A program made the position numbers and the translations under genes. Positions 1 through 12,770 of a DNA stretch of 64,000 bases are shown piece by piece (the stretch's first letter is position 1; every line of letters starts with the position of its first letter). Below the pieces are notes generated by a model. The model was not told the DNA's origin and did not search any database. It saw only the letters and a program-made list of their open reading frames with translations. Source of the DNA: Anagrus nilaparvatae (Eukaryota; Arthropoda; Insecta; Hymenoptera; Mymaridae); NCBI GenBank assembly GCA_022575985.1, contig JAKSXM010000156.1, positions 248,001 to 312,000 of the forward strand, given 5' to 3'.

Positions 1-221
1 AAATATCTTAGATCGTTTTGTATGCAATAAATCTATTTAAATTATTACAATTGTTAAATAAATAATGCTTATAAATTTTAAACGCTTATAATTAGGAAAA
101 TTGTGTAAACGTATACATTTAAGATTATTGCTGGGGGCAAAAAATTTTGAATTATTTTACAAATTTTGGACTGAAAAATGATACTTTCTTAATTTGATGA
201 GATAAGTTTTTTGCTATGTAG

Positions 222-306
222 GTCCTTTATACACCAGCAAAGCCTGGATTTAACAGGCACTCCTGCTAGTGATCCTGGTAATGACAAAACTGTTGCTTCC
301 TTATAA
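222..306 (+). CDS. possible last exon of an upstream gene (weak)
   Basis: After a plausible acceptor (TTGCTATGTAG, ending at 221) a phase-1 frame runs for 27 codons to a TAA at 304-306, ending in residues DPGNDKTVASL. The stretch is clearly richer in G+C than its surroundings and is followed by AATAAA-like sequence near 333. The rest of the gene would lie left of the window. I do not recognise the protein. It could equally be a chance frame in a repeat, since a related TGATGAGATAAGTTTT string recurs near 1632. Confidence 0.3.
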
Positions 307-706
307 ATAAGCATATTACACTCTGTTTAAAAAATAAAATACGATTATACTCTGCAATAATTAGGCGCGAAATACAACTTTCTTGCATTCCATGTATGTA
401 ATACAGAAATTTTACCTTTTAATAAAAACAATTATATTTTATTTATATTAAAAAAAAATTAAAGTAATTTGTCAATAAAGTTATTGTTTTATTGATTTAT
501 ATTGTAGAAACAAAAAAATTAATTACTTAATGTTATCGTATAACAGGTGTAATCACTTATCAATTAGATTATATTTTTATGGTAGCTTAATCTTGATTAA
601 CTATATTATTACTATCTCTTTCTATCATGTTTATTTGTTTAATTTATGCAATTTTACAAATAACAAAATAATCTAACGCACACAAACAGAATTTTGGGCA
701 TTAATA
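307..706. other. intergenic, nothing recognised
   Basis: AT-rich sequence with poly-A/T runs; no frame, RNA or repeat structure that I can support. Confidence 0.5.
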
Positions 707-850
707 AGGCTGGTTCCACACGGAGCGCTGTAAGCTCACAGTTAGCGTTAACTCTGTAGTTATATTACATATATGTATATACTACGCAATGTATTTTAAA
801 CGCAGGTTTAAGATAACTTCGAAGTTAAGCGCTCCGTCTGGAATCAGCCT
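707..850. mobile_element. MITE-like foldback element
   Basis: The left end AGGCTGGTTCCACACGGAG and right end CTCCGTCTGGAATCAGCCT are near-perfect inverted repeats of about 23 bp around a short AT-rich core. There is no coding capacity, so this is a non-autonomous DNA transposon or foldback remnant. Confidence 0.7.
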
Positions 851-1422
851 AATATTATATTTTTTCCTTGTTAAACTTTATGTTTAGATATTTCTACTAG
901 ATTTCTTTGGAAAAGTTTTCAGATTCCAATATTGTTAATAATTTTTTGTAACTTTGAAGCATGTTTAAAATTTTTGAAAATATCATTTAGACAAATATTT
1001 CAAAATTCGTTACTTTAAGTAAACAAATATTAAATATTTCCAGTTTAAGGAATATTACAAATAGAAAATCAGTGATTTTTATCCTTTTAAAATTGATAGA
1101 ATTTTTCATCAAACTATTTAGCCAGAGGCGAATTAACCAAAAAATTGTTAGCTCAATTTGTCGAATATATTATTCAGATTTAAATTTGTTGGTTCAATGA
1201 ATACAAGCGTGTTCAAAATAGTCCAGTTACCCACAATTGGCATTATTAAGTTACTTTTTACTAGTTTTACGAATTCTCCTGTTACGAATAACTGGGTCAT
1301 TATATAGATAAAAATGGATATCGAATTCGTGCTACACTCCAGACAAAAATGTTTAAAAAGTAAATCGTATTTTTTTAATCATAGGCGCACATCTCTAGAT
1401 AAGGGACTTTCTACAATAGGTC
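851..1422. other. intergenic, nothing recognised
   Basis: AT-rich sequence without a supportable gene or clear repeat. Confidence 0.5.
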
Positions 1423-1599
1423 AGGCTCCATCTACAGAAGCCGTAAAAGGGGGTCGCAGCCGCAAGCGTGAGCGCAACTTAATGCGCTGAAACCAATTTT
1501 GGCTCCTGCGCAACTCAAAATACACAAAATCTTCTGCACATTGCGTTGCGCTTGCGTTTGCGGTGCGCCTCGGATTTACGGTTTCTGTAGATGGGGCCT
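1423..1599. mobile_element. MITE, family shared with 28871-29054
   Basis: Inverted ends AGGCTCCATCTACAGAAGCC and TTTCTGTAGATGGGGCCT flank a GC-rich palindromic core of GCGCAACTTAATGCG-type sequence. The element at 28871-29054 has the same ends and core motifs. The reading frame that crosses it on the minus strand is a by-product of the palindrome, not a gene. Confidence 0.75.
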
Positions 1600-1735
1600 C
1601 AACCATCTACAGAAACATAAACATAAACATTTGATGAGATAAGTTTTGTATGCAATAAATCTGATGAGGTCGTTTTGTATGACCGCTTGCGTTTTTGAAA
1701 CCGCACAATTATCGCGTCCTGTTTGGACTCAGCTT

Positions 1736-1930
1736 AAGGCACATTCTACAATTATCCGGTAAACTCTTGCGGTCGTCCACTAGAAGTCCGCAAGTCAGTG
1801 GTGCTAACTTTACATAAAATTAATACACATAAATATTTTAAGTTATCATTTAGCTATGGTTCGTGTCATTACCTAGCGGACCTCTAGTGGACGACCGTAA
1901 GAGTTTACCGATTGATTGTAGAATGTGCTT
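1736..1930. mobile_element. MITE-like foldback element
   Basis: The left arm (AAGGCACATTCTACAATTA, then GGTAAACTCTTGCGGTCG) is mirrored by the right arm (CGACCGTAAGAGTTTACC, then TTGTAGAATGTGCTT). Arms are about 65 bp and the core is AT-rich and non-coding. Confidence 0.75.
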
Positions 1931-2207
1931 GGATTGAAATGAAAACTTATAGCGCTTATTTAAAAAATTGTCTTAAAAACTATGTATTTTATCTTAATTT
2001 TTTCTTAAATTATTTATTTAAACCTGAAGTTCATTTCGTTTCTGATGGTTAAATAATGTGAGACATCATCAATTTGATCACTATTTAGCAAATCAAATAT
2101 GACCAAGATTTTGATACAAATTTTTTTAAAAATATCAACAATTTAAGTATATTACTATAAGCAACCAGTAAAAAACATAAATAAAAGAGAAAGTTTTTCG
2201 ATTACAG

Positions 2208-5200
2208 CTAATTTATCAATTGTTGCAACTGGTGCAATGTTAGCTTGGAGCAGTCCAATGAGCGCGAGATTAAAACAAGATCCTGTTGCACCTGATAATC
2301 CTTTAGGTCGGCCAATAAATGATGATGAAATTTCATGGATTGGATCACTTGTACCTTTAGGTACACTTGTTGGTAGTAGTTTTGCAGGTCTTCTTGGTGA
2401 AAAGTAATAATTGAATTTATAATTTTATTTTAAATTATAATATAAACATTTTTTTAAAATTATAAATATAATAAAATTTTATTTTCAGATTTGGTAGAAA
2501 AAAAACATTATTATTTTCTGTGGTACCTTACCTTATAGGATGGGCCTTAGTAGCAACCACTGGAAGTATTGAACAACTTTATGCAGCTAGATTACTTTTT
2601 GGTATTCCTTTATCTATGGCTTTTACTCTGGTTCCAATGTATTGTGGAGAAATAGCCCAAGTAAGATAATTTTTAAATGTTAATTATGTTTAATGATATA
2701 TTTAATTTAAAATAAGATTTTTTTAAATAATTTTAGAAAGAAATTCGAGGAATATTAGGTTCATTTTTGCAACTATTCATCACAGTTGGATTTTTGTATT
2801 CATATGCTATTGGGCCTTATGTTTCTTATACAATTTTATGGATAGCATGTGGTTGTCTTCCAATAGTTTTTTTTGTTTGCTTTATGTTTATGCCAGAGTC
2901 TCCATACTATTTAGTTGCGAAAGGTGAAAAATTAGAAGCTACGAAATCTTTATGTAAGCTGAGAGGTAAAAATGAAATGGATGTTCAAAATGAGTTAGAT
3001 GAAATACAAGTAAGATAAAATTAATTTTTTTACTTTATTTTATCCTACAAAGATTTAATAATGCTAAAATAATTTTAGGCTTCAGTAGATAAAGCATATG
3101 GCACTGAAACAAAATTTTCTGATTTATTTACAGTAAAAGCGAATTTTAAAGCATTATTATTAAGTTGCGCTGCTGTAAGTTTTCAACAATTTACTGGTAT
3201 TAATATTGTAATATTTTATTCAGAAAATATATTTGCTAGTACTGGAGCAGGAATTGACGCTGCAATTTGTACGATTATAATTGGTGCTGTACAAATAGCT
3301 GCTTCAGCTGTAACTCCAAATGTTGTCGATAGACTTGGAAGACGGGTTTTATTAATTACTTCAGGAATTGGAACAACTCTTACGACGGTATTTATGAAAC
3401 TATTTTACTACGTGATTATAAACCTGAAAGTTAATTTAAAGAGAATTTAGATGCCTTTCAGAAATATTAAATTTGCTAAACACGTAGGTTTTTTTAAGAC
3501 AAGTTTTCGCCCTTGTTAGCAACATTGTTATTTAGATGGGGATGTTGGAGTTCAAATTTTAAAAACCTTTTTTTTGTTACATGACTCATAATATCATCCT
3601 GTAATAGACGATTCATACTGATTTTATAATATACATTAGTCTTATGCTGATAAGAGATTTTTTATAAATTCGACCAGCTTCTCTTATTCAAAAATTAAAG
3701 CAATTTAGAAGGATTTAGGTTCTCTTAAACCAAAGGGAAAGTGACCTAGATTTTTCGAGAGTTTTTTATACTGATTTTCTTTTACATGATATATAACTAG
3801 GTTGTCCAAGACATTTGCCCTGTTCAGGTGAAGAAATATTTTTCGAAAAGTTTTGCAGTTGCTGTAAAATTTTGAAAATTTGACCCTGTTTACACTAGAC
3901 ATTAATTAATAAATGTCGCTAAATAATAATTTAATCATAATTAAATAATTTTATTAAGTAATTTTAATTTTTTTTTGTTTGACAATTCAAGCAGCTTCTC
4001 AAAACTTTCCTATAAAGACAAAGATTAATTAAATTAAAAAATAAAATATGCAAATCATCATAAAATTTTATGATTTAATAATCCGTACAAAAAAATAATG
4101 ATAATAAAATCTTGTGTGCTTTGCGTTGTTGTTTGCGTTATTTAATTTTACGCTTATGTAGCTTAAAAATAAAATTTGATGCGAAAATCAGACAAAGGGA
4201 AAACAGTAGAATAAAGATCTTTACGTTCGACAATATATTAAATTAAGATTAATTTACGATCATCTGAACAAATAAATACTTCATCTGATATTTTCATATC
4301 ATGTATGTACTAAATATATTTAAACTGGATTTTTTTTAATTTTTTGAAAATTTTAATTTCTTGTTAATTTAATTTTTTAAATTATCGCTAATTTAACTGA
4401 AAAAATTAATTAATTATTTATTACATTATTAATATTTTTTTATAAAAAGTGCAGTAATAAAAACGAAAAAACTAACGATAAGAAACAATATAACAATTAT
4501 TTTTATACGTATATAGATAAATACTTTTATCGCAATAAAATAATAACAAAATATCCAATTAATATTGTTTATTTATTTTTTTTAAATGTTACTCGATATT
4601 ATATTTTTCTAATATAATTTTTTATTTTTTGTAAATTTTTTAATTAAAAGTTTGACAAATAAAAACACGTGTAATAATAAATTTTAAAAAATTAAAACAC
4701 AAAATGCATAACACTCTTCTATACAAGTTTTATTATATAATAATTATTTCCGCAATTATTTACTTGTGTTTATATGAACTAAATATTATATATTTATTTA
4801 TATTTATTATATTTTGAACTAAAAAAAAACACTTTTTGCTAAATTAAAATAACATTAATTTTTAACAATCATTTAAAAAAATTTTTTAAATATATAAATT
4901 TAGAATCTTTACTATCTAGCTATTTTTGAATGCAAATTTAAGAGTTTTATGCATTTTTTATCTGATTCATAATTTCAGCCTTCAAAATTATCAATTTTTT
5001 TTGATAAATATAAATTTTCGGATATAGATTTTAAAACAAATTTAATTTTTTGATAATAAACTCTGTAAATCTAATTGTTCCGGAAGTAACTATATAATAG
5101 AATAGAATAGAATAGTTTCTTATTTGATGATATAACAAAATTTTATATATAGATTTATTTTATAGCAGCCTTTTACATATATAGAGAGAATAAAATTGAA

Positions 5201-8200
5201 TTATACCAATTAAGTAACAAAATATATAATAAAATATTTACAAATATATTATAATTACTACGTCTTATAATAAATTAATAACAAAATAAAGTGTAATTAA
5301 AATATTTGCAAATAAATCCTTAAGATAAAACAATAAAGTATAGTTTAGATGAAGTATGTTGAAATAATGCATATAATGGCTTGTTCTGGGTCCAACATGA
5401 ACAGGTGTTTACGAAGGGCAGCTTTAAAAGAATTTAAGCTTTTTAGGCAGATGTTTGATAAAGAGATTTGTTAAATAAGGAGGCTGTTGTAATCGTAAAA
5501 TTTTGTAAATAATTATGGCAGTAAAATATAGTCTGCGGGATTAAATACAAAGTTTTTTCCGATACATGGTGATATGCTCATCTCTTGTAACACTTTGTAG
5601 CACAGAATCACTTAAACGTTGTAGTCTAGATTTTATTGTAATGCTCACATCTAGATAGATTATTACAGTAATCTAGAAGTGGGGTAATAAGTGCCTGTAC
5701 AAATTTTATGCGTAGGTCCCCTGTGGTGCAATGTCTTATAAACCAGAGAGAGAATAAAATCCTATTTACTTTATTTTCAATGGATTTTATTTGAAAATTC
5801 CATAGAAGTTTTTGAATCTTCACCTAGTTCAATTTCAAGATTCAACGCATTAAGATGTTCAACAAAAGTAGGTGTACTGAAATATATAGCCATAGTTTTT
5901 TTTGTGATTTAGGCGTAGTGAGACGCTACTAGCCCAAGTTGATACCTTATCAGCAATTAGTTACAGAGATGTTATTGCTGCATTTAGACCTTCAGGGAGA
6001 GTTTGTATATATACCTAAAGGTCATTGAAGAGCAAGTGAAAATCTTCCTTAGGGAGATGTGTTTTTAGATCATTGATGTAAAGGCAGAAGAGCAGTGGGC
6101 CGAGCACTGACCCTTGAAGGACACCAAGATTTGTGCCAAGTACGTCAGAGCGAGATGATTTGAAAACAACCTGGAGCTGCCTACCTTGAAAATGGGATTT
6201 GATGCTCAGTAAGACCGTCCGAAAGAATCCTATATCCCTTAACTTTATAACTAGTTTAGAGGACAAGATATAGTCAAACGCCTTACTGAAATCAAACTGA
6301 AGAAAAAAAGTTACCAGCCTATTTTCCATACCACGTCTAATATCATCCGTAAGCTTTATAAGTGCAGTTTCAGTGCTGCTAAATTATCTAAATCCCGTTT
6401 GAAGGGGATCTAGTAAGTTGCTGTTTTTTAGAAAAGATGTGATCTGGTCGTGTGCTAGTTTCTCAATGACTTTAGTTAAACACATAGGATTGTGATTGGT
6501 TTAAATTCAGAAGTTTGTGGAGGAGTATATTTAATCACAACCAAGAGAAATTTTTTCCAGGATGCAGGAAAAACTCATTTACTCAGAGAAGTATTGAATA
6601 ACGTAACTAATAAAGGGCCTAAATTTGGCAGATGATTTAGCAATAATTCTCTGGAGAATGTCATCATCTCCAGTAGCTTGTGTGCTGAAGTGTGCTACAG
6701 CCAAGATAACATCGTTAAGAGATACTTCAGTGAACTTGAACTTTTCATCCAGAGTTTCTGAGATTAATTCTTCCACACTTTCAAGATTTTCAGAGATTCA
6801 TCAAGATATGTAGAAAAACTTGCAAAATAAACATTCAGGTCGTTTAAAGAAAAACCGTGAAGGTCAGTTTTAGGTGTAGGTAAAAGACCTAGATGCCTTA
6901 ATTCACGCAATATATCCTGGTTATTTTTTAAGGCGTTGTCAATGTGCTCTTGTAAGAATAAGCTATGAGCAAGCTCTGATAGTTGCTCTATTTTGTCCGA
7001 TAGATAAATGAGTTCATCAAGTAAAACAGCATTTTTGGATATTGTATAACGATGTTCAGTTGCGGTTCCATAAAAGGCTTGAAACTTTTAAATCAAAAGG
7101 CCATAAAACTTTCCATAAAAGGTTTGCGTATTAATAATTCTATTTCCACATCAATGAGGTTGTGACTGGTGTGAAAGGTTGGTATTGAGTTGTTGGGGAC
7201 ACAATCTTATCATTCTTGTCAACAAGCATAATATCAGTCCATGTCTTAGGTTCAGTTGAACCTGGAGGACGATTAGTTGCATCATGTCAGCTGTACAACC
7301 TGAAGAGATAATTCGTCAGCTATATTATAAATAAGGTTTCTGTCACTACTGTTGATAAGGAGATCAGCATTCAGGTCATCCATTACAACTTTGTGACTAT
7401 ATGAAGAGCAGTAGTCACGTAGGTTGCGTAGAAGATCTGGGTTTTTTTGGTGGACGATAAATAAGACATATAAGGATGGCAGGAATTTAAATTTAAACTT
7501 CTGTATCAGAGTGGACAAGAACTTTAGCTCTTAAGGAGTTGCGGATGTATAATATTAGTCCCCCATCTTGTGTGTATCTGTCTTGTCTAAGTGTACTGTA
7601 CTCATTAATGCTTACTATGTGATCATCAACGACATTACCTAATCGTGATTCTGCTACTCCAATAACATCGAAAGAGGGGTCATTAGTAAGAAATAATAAA
7701 AAGGAGGCTATAATAAAAAAAAGACTGGAATATAACAGTATAATATTTAATAATTTTTAATAATTTTCCACAGATAGTCAAGACCAAATCATACTCAAGT
7801 TCTGCAATTTTTAGGTCTTAATATATTGTAAAAGTTAGTGGACCAAGTTGGCAATATTTAAAAAAAATAAAAAGTGAAATTCTGACGCCTTGAAATAGCC
7901 TAGATTTTTAGATTAGCCCAAAAACATACTAAACGCGCCTAAAATAATATTCTGTGCCATATTTAGGTAGGATTCTACTTCGCAGGCTCGGTTTTTAAGC
8001 AAAATCGGAAAATTAGTTTACAGGAAAACAGGAAAAGATGATGGAAAATTTTTTGGGGTTAAATAAATGAACTAATAAAGAACGTGAAGAAAATTTTTTT
8101 TATTAATTTTTATGATTTTTTATGTGTGTAAATTTTATTTGAAGTTAAAGTATTTTCACCGGAAAGAGCTGCTGGTACCCAAGATAAAAAACGTTTGACA

Positions 8201-10364
8201 GTACTTAGAAAAAAATAAAAAAAAGAATTATAAATTATATGAGTATGGTTATCATGTAAACTAAAATTTTTAAATTTGGCCAAAAAAAAAATGTTGTAAA
8301 CATTTTTAAAAAAATTTCGAAAAAAGTTATTTTTTTTTCTACGTTTTTTGCAAAAAAATATCGAAAAAATTAAAATTTTTGCAATATTTTAGTTCATACG
8401 AAAACTACACATTTGGTAAGTGTGTGGACCAAATTTGGAGTCGATCGGACTAGGCGGTTTTGATTTATCCTGGGTACCAGGTACAAAAAAGTAGTTTCGA
8501 GAAAAACGCGTTTAAAGATTTTTTTATATGATATTGTGTGGCGGGGCGCTTTAGAAAAGGGGACTAAATACTATTAAGAACGTTTCGTATCTTTATAAAA
8601 ATTTTTTTACGTATTCTTGAATAGTAAAATAACAGAAAAAAAAAATAAAAAAATTTTGACCCGACAAAATTTAACGAAGTAGAATCCTACCTTAAGGTGA
8701 TTAGAGGATATATTTTTTCGTGATTTTTTCAAAGTTTGATAATTATTATCGACGCTACATATACGTGTAGATTCGAATTTTTATTACTGGATTTCTGTTT
8801 ATTTTAATAGTTTTTATTAAATTATTAATTATTTACGTAGGGAAATGTTGATTTTAAATTTGAAATAAAACATTTATGTATTTATTTATCATATTGTTTA
8901 ATTTTATTATCTTGTCTTATCGCTAGCATACTTTTTCTAAAATCCAAAGATTATCTCCCATACAAGCAATGTTGAACTGCTTATTTTCTTTTCTTAATCA
9001 AAAGAAAATTTCCTAGGCAAAGTTGCTAAACAATTTTTTTTCAGTTTTTGAATACTTTATCTAATTAATATTTTATAAGTTTCATTTATTTCTGTCATTA
9101 AAAAATAATACCCTCTAAACACCTAAAACGTAATTTAAAATAAAGAAGCGGATAAGTGGCGAGAATTTAATGGCCTGACATACTCCTCCCAAAAAACTGA
9201 ACCGATGAACCCAGATACCAAAAAATTTCATATGTAAACCGAATATGTTTTGGCTTAATAAATTTATAAATTATTTTGAGCTGTAGTACTTTCAGTTTTT
9301 TTTTTTTGAAAAAATTAGACAATTTTGTAGATCCATAATTTTCTCCAGAACTCGCAGACTAAAAAACTGGGATACGAAAGTGAGTAAATTTTGGTCTCGT
9401 CTATTTAGCATAATAACCTGTCTATTTAGCATAACCAGGCTAATGGGTAATATACACGCAAATACACGTATACCAACACTTACATGCACTTGCTTCAAAA
9501 ATCTTATGTAAGTCGTAAGTCGTAATAAGCGAGCGTTTCACGTTTTGAACCCGTAGACAATGGCCAAATTTCTACTTGGATCCTCAAATAAATAATGAAT
9601 ATGAAAAATTTTATTGATTTACATTTATATTTTTGCAAAATTAATGTTAATAATAGAATTAAGTTTTAGTAAAATATTTTTAGAATTAGAAAATTTTAAA
9701 TCTAATTTTGCATGTTTCTTTTTTTACTAATAACTCTTAAATGCGTAAAAAATTAAAAGATTTAATTATATGATAAGAACCCAAGGTTTCAATGTCAAAA
9801 TTAAAATAAAAATATCTCACTTCAAACAAATTTAGGAATTAAATATCAATAAACTAACAAAAAAATCATAGAATTAGTGAATTCTCCCCTATTAATACTA
9901 TATTTATGAATTTTGATTTAACATTGAACTAATTGTAGTAATTTTTCTGAATTTTATAGGGAGTTCTTGGATACTTCTTCTATTTAAAACAAAGAACAAA
10001 TTATGACACATCATCAATTGGTTGGTTACCATTATCATCATTAGTAATTTTTATGGTATTTTATTGTATTGGTTGGGGTCCACTACCATGGGCCATTATG
10101 GGTGAATTATTTTCATCCGAAGTTAAAGCAAAAGCATCAAGTATTACTGTATTTCTTTGTTGGGGACTAGCATTTATTTTAACAAGATATTTTAGTTCAG
10201 TTGAAGTTGCCTTTGGTACTGATGTAGCATTTTGGATTTTTACAGTATTATGTATATTAAGTGTTTTGTATGCAATATTTTTATTACCAGAAACGAAAGG
10301 TAAAAGTCTTGAAGAAATTCAAGATATTCTTAATGGTGTTAAATCAAATCAAATTAGTATTTAA
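2208..10364 (+). CDS. Tret1-like: Tret1-like facilitated sugar (trehalose) transporter, gene A
   Basis: Multi-pass plasma-membrane transporter of the sugar porter group of the major facilitator superfamily; Tret1 proteins move trehalose or other sugars down their gradient. Five exons are readable: 2208-2403, 2489-2660, 2737-3009, 3079-3387 and 9960-10364 (stop included), all with GT-AG introns and matching phases, giving about 450 residues. Family motifs in order: FGRKK after the second helix, PESPYYL before the central loop, FQQFTGIN in helix 7, DRLGRR, GWGPLPW in helix 10, and PETKGKSLEEIQ at the C-terminus. Exons 2489-2660, 2737-3009 and 3079-3387 have exactly the lengths of their counterparts in gene D (172, 273, 309 nt). 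A short first exon with the start codon, 46 nt in gene D, was not found upstream. No frame lesion is visible, so it is probably functional. The last intron is 6,572 bp and full of transposon remains, against 103 bp in gene D. The exact substrate cannot be read from sequence. Confidence 0.92.
3388..5329. other. 5' part of the last intron of gene A
   Basis: Very AT-rich intron sequence. It contains a short AGAAT/AGAATAG microsatellite near 5095-5115. No coding sequence or named repeat could be supported. Confidence 0.5.
5330..7700 (-). mobile_element. decayed Jockey-type LINE inside the gene A intron
   Basis: Reading the minus strand from about 7,600 down gives broken pieces of a non-LTR retrotransposon ORF2 in the expected order. 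7518-7282 is endonuclease-like (VVMDDLNADLLINSSDRN), followed near 7280-7200 by translated residues resembling RPPGSTEPKTW. 6329-6015 is reverse transcriptase-like (FDFSKAFD, QGSVLGPLLFCLYINDL). 5823-5626 is thumb-like, ending ITPLLDYC. Many stops and frameshifts separate the pieces and the catalytic F/YADD box has become FNDL. It lies antisense to the host gene and accounts for much of the intron's length. Ends are approximate. Confidence 0.8.
7969..8693. mobile_element. non-autonomous DNA transposon with 18-bp TIRs
   Basis: AGGTAGGATTCTACTTCG at 7969 is repeated as its exact inverse CGAAGTAGAATCCTACCT ending at 8693. The 725-bp interior has no open frame. It lies in the last intron of Tret1-like gene A. 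Confidence 0.75.
8694..9959. other. 3' part of the last intron of gene A
   Basis: AT-rich intron sequence leading to the acceptor ATTTTATAG at 9951-9959. Only short spurious frames are present. Confidence 0.5.
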
Positions 10365-10701
10365 ACTTTAAAATTAATGTTAAATTAATTAAAATGAGAA
10401 AATTTGTTTAAATATTTAATTTCTCATTCAAATTAAAATTGATACTCTCTAGTCATAAAAAATAAAATTTTTTAATTGTATTAATTTTATGAAAAAAAAG
10501 TATTTTATATTTAAAAAATTATTTTTTATCAAAATAAAAATTTAAATAAAAATAATATTAATTAATTAAAATTTAATTGTATGAACAAATTTTATTTGTA
10601 AAAAAAATAATCATTTACGTATTATATGATAATATTTAATCAGTAATAATTTTTATGTTATATGGAAATTTTTTTATAAAATTAAATGAATAATTTATTA
10701 A

Positions 10702-10965
10702 CACATTCGCTGCGTTTTTATATTCTTACAATCGCTAACCATCTGTTTAAAAATATTCATATAAAATAGCTGCAGTGCATTCAATAAAAATTACTTTGTC
10801 AGTATAATGTATACCAATCCTCGTATACACTAATAATCATAATTCCACTTGCTGCAGGGAGTGGAAAATTTTTTCAGTGTATAATTCAATTTTGCAATTC
10901 ATTTATAAATAATAAAAAAATAATGTCAAACTTGGGCGCATTGCACCCATGACGTAGCAAATGTG
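10702..10965. mobile_element. piggyBac-type MITE with TTAA target duplication
   Basis: The element is bounded by TTAA on both sides (10698-10701 and 10966-10969). Its ends CACATTCGCTGCG and CGTAGCAAATGTG are inverted repeats with one extra base on the right. TTAA duplication is the hallmark of piggyBac transposases, which must act in trans because the 264-bp body is non-coding. It sits about 340 bp after the stop codon of gene A. Confidence 0.7.
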
Positions 10966-10969
10966 TTAA

Positions 10970-12169
10970 TTAATATCTATGTATTATATAATGTATTATA
11001 TTATGTTAAGATAAGTCCAAATTATATCCGAAAAGATTTTATTTCTTGAAAATACTGATAAGCGGTGGCATGATTTTAAGTTATTTTTGTTATTTATGTT
11101 ATTCGTCGACTACTTTAGATACTAATATCAAAATTAGATTTTTGTGTAATAATGTGATATTTAAAAATTATTGTTTACTAAATTATTGGGACAAACTTTT
11201 ACTAATTGCATATTACTTTTAATTACTTTTAATTTATTTATTTTATTTATTTTTGCCAATTATGTGTTAAAAAAAAAGTTTGGATTCCTTTAAAAATAAG
11301 TATGAAAATGTAATATTCATAGCTATTAATTATGAAATATTTGTTTAAATAAATAATTATTTTAAAAATATATATATGATTTCTCATTCATAAAAGCTAC
11401 CATTGAATTTTTTAATTTTGGACATAATACTTAATTTTTTTTAAGCAGAAGTATTAGTTCTAGATAAATCCTTATTACTTGAGATTTTCCGGGTCTTTTG
11501 TACACCAAAAAATAAAAGAATCCTATTATCTGATTTAATTTTGGATGTAATGCCTATTTTTTTTTCTATAGGAGTTCTAGTTGTACCTAAATGTATGAGA
11601 ATTTTTGTCTCAAAATTTTTTCCGTAAAAAAACTAAAAAAAGACAATTATCAATAAAAAAGTCGCTTTTAGTTTTAGATGATGTAGACCCTCAAACGTAA
11701 ATTTTGATCTATCAGTAGATACTTGGCAAAAAAATAAATTAGTAGTATTACTCGAAAGATAAGAAATTCTATCTTATAGGTAGAATGGTGTTCTCTGTGC
11801 TGGACCTATTCAACCGCAAATTATAGATATGAGGGATGTTTTATCAACCTAATCAATCCTACTTACAAGGAGATACTAGAACATTTTTAGATTTTTTTTA
11901 TTTGAAAAAACAACCACAATGCTTTACTGGGAGTATGCCACTATTTTTCCCGTTGCGGATTTGACGCCTTTGTCAGGGAAACGGGTATTCCTTTTGTTAG
12001 TATAACTTGAAGCTTCTAATACTCCATTCTTGATTTCCTGGTTTAATGGACTCTTGAGGTCGTGCTATTGAACCTCGTCCAAATTGGATGCGTTCCTTGA
12101 AGCACCATCGTTGTTAATTTTGCCAAGAACCATGTAGTTAAGCCTAAGCTTAAAAGATCTACAAGTGAC
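10970..12169. other. intergenic, no gene recognised
   Basis: AT-rich to about 11,900; from about 11,900 the composition becomes more balanced as it approaches the LINE fragment described next. No intact frame. Confidence 0.45.
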
Positions 12170-12770
12170 CTTCGACTCCATACGCTTTATAAGATATCGT
12201 ACAAGAAGTGAACTTAATGCTATCAAAGGGAACCTTCCTTTCACTTGATGTTGCTATGCAAATCTCGTCCTTCTTGTATTTGTTCACTTTATCTTTAGGC
12301 GCAATTTACGTAAGCATATGCATGCATATATATGTATACGAATATGCGAATATTTGCATACTACCAACTTCTACTTATATTCATCCTTCTCCTATAGCAA
12401 CCTCTAATGGGTAGAAAAAGCATTACTAAAAGTAAGCATAGGTTGGCAATATACGAATATTCATATATTCGTATACATATAATGTATGCATGCATACGCT
12501 TACATAGACTCAGCCTTATAAAGTTCATTCAAGTGTTTATAGAACCTTAGTACTTGGGTGTCAATGATCCAAACCTCATTTTGCCTCGGACAGATTATAT
12601 CTGGTTTTCTAAGGCCTTCTGATGCAATTATGCGGTTTTCTTTGCTTACCTTCCAACGTTTTTACCTTAGTTCCGCAGCCAAGGTTTTGAATAATGCGAC
12701 TCAAATACCAGAACTCAATGTTTTGAAATTAGTTAACCATCGGAGTTGCAATAAGTTGCAAAGATTTTTG
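12170..12770 (-). mobile_element. R2/NeSL-type LINE fragment (restriction-like endonuclease region)
   Basis: On the minus strand, 12690-12540 translates to residues including SEGLRKPDIICPRQNEVWII followed by DTQVL. This is the K/R-PD-(12-14 residues)-D arrangement of the restriction-like endonuclease of site-specific LINEs of the R2/CRE/NeSL group. Further downstream on the same strand, about 12,240-12,170, comes FTSCTISYKAYGVEG, resembling the end of that ORF. A MITE (12310-12503) interrupts it. Stops occur, so it is dead. Assignment rests on motif recall only. Confidence 0.55.
12310..12503. mobile_element. MITE with GTAAGC ends, second copy at 52421
   Basis: Inverted ends GTAAGCATATGCATGCAT and ATGCATGCATACGCTTAC bound a core containing TATAGCAACCTCTA. 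A diverged, apparently right-truncated relative lies at about 52421-52563 with the same core. This copy is inserted in the R2-type LINE fragment. Confidence 0.7.

Noticed and set aside
1421..1606. Minus-strand frame with arginine-rich sequence, and a similar plus-strand frame at 28964-29200
   Set aside because: Both lie across MITE palindromes (1423-1599; 28871-29054 and 29064-29198), and the second crosses two separate elements.
2041..2207. A first exon for gene A immediately upstream of 2208
   Set aside because: I looked for an ATG exon ending in phase 1 before a GT, as in gene D at 24531-24576, and found none. The in-frame sequence just upstream contains a good acceptor (TTTTTCGATTACAG), so the true first exon lies further away.
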